Source of the DNA: Nocardioidaceae bacterium
GTDB lineage: Bacteria; Actinomycetota; Actinomycetes; Propionibacteriales; Nocardioidaceae
Assembly (NCBI GenBank): GCA_013811715.1
Contig: JACCUS010000352.1
Location: forward strand, 1-6,370
Direction of reading: 5' to 3'
Length of the DNA: 6,370 nucleotides
The notes beneath the pieces are model-generated. The model searched no databases and was not told the origin of the DNA. It saw nothing but the letters and a program-made list of their open reading frames with translations. The position numbers were made by a program, and so were the translations under genes. Of the stretch, positions 5,210 through 6,370 are shown piece after piece; position 1 is the stretch's first letter; each line of letters begins with the position of its first letter.

Positions 5210-5674
5210 ATGACCCGACTCGAGCCTGGCGACGCCGCCCCCGACTTCACCCTGCCTGACGACACCGGCGAGAAGATCGGCCTGGCCGACTTTCGCGGCA
5301 ACAAGGCGATCCTCTACGCCTACCCGGCGGCGATGACCACCGGTTGCACGACGCAGGCGTGCGACTTCCGTGACTCCGTCGAACCGCTGAAGGCTGCCGG
5401 CTATGTCGTCCTGGGGCTGTCGCCGGATGAGCCGCGGCAGCTGGCCGAGTTCCGGGCTCGTGACGGGCTCACCTTCCCGCTGCTGTCTGACCCGGACAAG
5501 TCCGTGCTCAAGGCGTACGGCGCCTACGGCGAGAAGCAGAACTACGGGAAGACCGTGATGGGAGTGATCCGCTCGACCTTCGTCATCGACGCGGACGGGA
5601 TGATCGAGAAGGCGATGTACAACGTCAAGGCCACCGGTCATGTGGCGTTGCTGCGTCGAGAGCTCGCTGTCTAG
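5210..5674 (+). CDS. bcp: Thioredoxin-dependent thiol peroxidase, Bcp/PrxQ type, 154 aa
   Basis: This cytoplasmic peroxiredoxin reduces H2O2 and organic hydroperoxides with electrons from thioredoxin. The active site PAAMTTGCTTQAC (39-51) gives the PxxxTxxC signature with peroxidatic Cys46, and resolving Cys51 five residues on, the arrangement of the atypical 2-Cys BCP/PrxQ class. The conserved active-site Arg is Arg121 in RSTFVID (121-127). The usual Pro before GC (TPGC) is Thr44 here. Length is typical. The frame could begin at a TTG at 5198, but GGAGG at 5200-5204 is well spaced for the ATG at 5210-5212. It diverges from the metal transporter operon with 120 bp between start codons, sharing the Nur-like operator. 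I see no clear promoter hexamers for it. A strong hairpin 35 bp after the stop probably ends transcription. Confidence 0.96.
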   Translation: MTRLEPGDAAPDFTLPDDTGEKIGLADFRGNKAILYAYPAAMTTGCTTQACDFRDSVEPLKAAGYVVLGLSPDEPRQLAEFRARDGLTFPLLSDPDKSVLKAYGAYGEKQNYGKTVMGVIRSTFVIDADGMIEKAMYNVKATGHVALLRRELAV

Positions 5675-5709
5675 AAGAACCAGCTCCGGCCCAGTTCGCG
5701 GAAGACAAA

Positions 5710-5762
5710 CTCACGACGGACCGCCCCCGCGTATCGGCGGGCAGTCCGTCGCGAGACGTGAG
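5710..5762. terminator. Strong hairpin after bcp, possibly bidirectional terminator
   Basis: GACGGAC (5715-5721) pairs with GTCCGTC (5744-5750) around a GC-rich loop that can pair further (GCCC with GGGC). An outer CTCACG (5710-5715) can pair with CGTGAG (5757-5762) across a small bulge. There is no T-run, as is common in actinobacteria. It lies 35 bases beyond the bcp stop and five bases left of a minus-strand TGA (5768-5770), as expected of a terminator between convergent genes. Confidence 0.65.
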
Positions 5763-5767
5763 ATCGG

Positions 5768-5797
5768 TCAGTAGTTGTAGCCGGCCCGGCGACGCCG
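5768..5797 (-). pseudogene. Possible C-terminal remnant of a lost minus-strand gene
   Basis: On the minus strand a frame ends RRRRAGYNY followed by TGA at 5768-5770, directly before the terminator hairpin. This looks like the tail of a gene that once converged on bcp. Further upstream the frame turns into low-quality sequence and hits a stop at 5834-5836, antisense to the plus-strand fragment. The tail is only about nine residues, so chance is a real alternative. Confidence 0.2.
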
Positions 5798-6237
5798 GTG
5801 CGAACCCGAACGTCGACCCGAACTCCAGCTGCTTCACGCCCGATCAGTACGACCGCCAGCAGATCAGCACCAAGGCCAGCGGGAACCCGGGCAACAACAA
5901 TGTGCACAACGACGCGTGCTTCCTCGACATGAACAACAAGAAGGCAGACGGCCCCGCGTCGTTCGAGAGCTACGGGGTCGGATACATCAGCGCCTGCCCC
6001 GACCCCGACGGCGCCGGCCCCAAGTACGCCGTGCTCAGCGACACCAACGGCGACGGCCGCAATGATCTGTGCTTCCAGTCGGGATACCAGGAGACTGGTG
6101 CACCAGGTGACTTCGAGTTCCACGCTCGGATGAACAACAACTCCCGCGAAGGCACCCAACGGGTTGTGTGGTGCTCCGACGCCGACGCCGACGGTTGCGA
6201 CGACGAGGACGTCAAGGACAACATCACCATCCGCTGG
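5797..6237 (+). pseudogene. 5'-truncated secreted, Cys-rich protein with Ca-binding-type loops
   Basis: A plus-strand frame rich in Asn, Asp and Cys runs through here with good third-position GC and no stop. Features in order: PNVDPNSSCFTPDQYDRQQ, a Cys-containing HNDACFLDMNN, YISACPDPDGAGPKY, then DTNGDGRNDLCF (from 6040), a DxNxDG calcium-loop of the kind in FG-GAP/dockerin-like repeats. A second acidic loop, SDADADGCDDED (6175-6210), follows. Six cysteines suggest an exported, disulfide-bonded protein, yet there is no signal peptide, no ribosome binding site and no credible start: the first in-frame candidates are GTG 5758, inside the hairpin, and GTG 5902 or ATG 5929, inside the domain. 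It therefore looks like an internal fragment. The frame passes without a break into an ECF sigma-like segment at about 6238. No exact family is assigned. Confidence 0.5.
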
Positions 6238-6370
6238 TTCGGTCGGGCGTGGCGGGCGGCCGACCGATTCGACGAAGGCGTGGCCAGCTTGCGGGTGTGG
6301 CTGTTCGCGATCGCGCGTACGAACGATGATCGACCACGTTCGCAAGTCCAGTGTGCGACCGTGGGACGCG
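6238..6370 (+). pseudogene. ECF sigma factor region 2 fragment with frameshift, runs off the window
   Basis: After about 6238 the same frame encodes FGRAWRAADRFDEG then VASLRVWLFAIAR, closely resembling the end of sigma-70 region 2 in ECF sigma factors (pattern RAWRAxxRFD...RxWLFxIAR). After IAR (6316-6318) that frame becomes TNDDRPRSQ. Skipping one base (A6319) instead gives RTMIDHVRKSSVRPWDA, the expected continuation (IARxxxIDHxRxxxxRP). A single-base insertion at about 6317-6320 best explains this. The sigma gene's own start and region 2.1 are missing, replaced by the secreted-protein fragment. It could be a decayed gene, a rearrangement point, or an assembly error. Confidence 0.55.

Noticed and set aside
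5781..5830. tRNA-like stretch GGTGCGAACCCG
   Set aside because: It only loosely resembles a T-arm; no acceptor, D or anticodon stems can be assembled around it, and the frame through it is coding-like.
5671..6345. 224-residue minus-strand open frame
   Set aside because: Antisense to the secreted-protein and sigma-like frame, whose motifs (DTNGDGRND, WLFAIAR) are far more protein-like.
1..6370. CRISPR array, insertion sequence or rRNA
   Set aside because: No regularly spaced repeats, transposase motifs, terminal inverted repeats or rRNA-like sequence were found.

Overview
The window is high-GC DNA with strong G/C preference at third codon positions, GTG starts alternating with ATG, and families typical of actinobacteria: a DUF3618 membrane protein beside a standalone GroES-like protein, a PDGLE-domain protein in a metal ECF transporter, and a GalE of actinobacterial type. 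A Nocardioides-like member of the Actinomycetota is a reasonable guess, but the sequence alone does not fix the genus.

Layout, left to right. Positions 1-152 hold a possible 3' end of an unknown plus-strand gene and an 11-bp inverted repeat. Positions 153-448 have no supportable gene, but carry a perfect 7-3-7 palindrome (183-199) that looks like a TetR-type operator. From 449 to 5089 everything reads on the minus strand: galE (449-1453), a 303-bp gap, then a GroES-like gene preceded in transcription order by a DUF3618 gene (1757-2404), then a four-gene metal ECF transporter transcribed in the order cbiM, PDGLE small subunit, cbiQ, cbiO (5089 down to 2495). A Bcp-type thiol peroxidase (5210-5674) diverges from cbiM. 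A hairpin at 5710-5762 probably ends bcp. The right end (about 5797-6370) is an open plus-strand frame that joins a secreted, cysteine-rich, calcium-loop protein fragment lacking its 5' end to a piece of an ECF sigma factor that carries a frameshift.

How it works together. CbiM (substrate binding), the PDGLE subunit, CbiQ (T component) and CbiO (ATPase) form one group II ECF uptake system for Ni2+ or Co2+. The 120-bp gap between the cbiM and bcp start codons has no room for a cobalamin riboswitch. It does contain TTGCGA-N5-TTGCAA, which matches the actinobacterial Nur (nickel uptake regulator) box at 11 of 12 conserved positions and lies on the likely cbiM -35 region. Nickel is therefore the better guess for the substrate. 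The operator also sits 21 bp from the bcp start codon, so nickel uptake and peroxide defence may share a switch.

The most distinctive finds are: the Nur-like operator; a 20-bp tandem duplication at the cbiQ/cbiO junction that creates a 7-residue ORF linking the two genes through two successive ATGA overlaps; the placement of the transporter between bcp and the DUF3618/groES pair; and the broken, chimeric right end.
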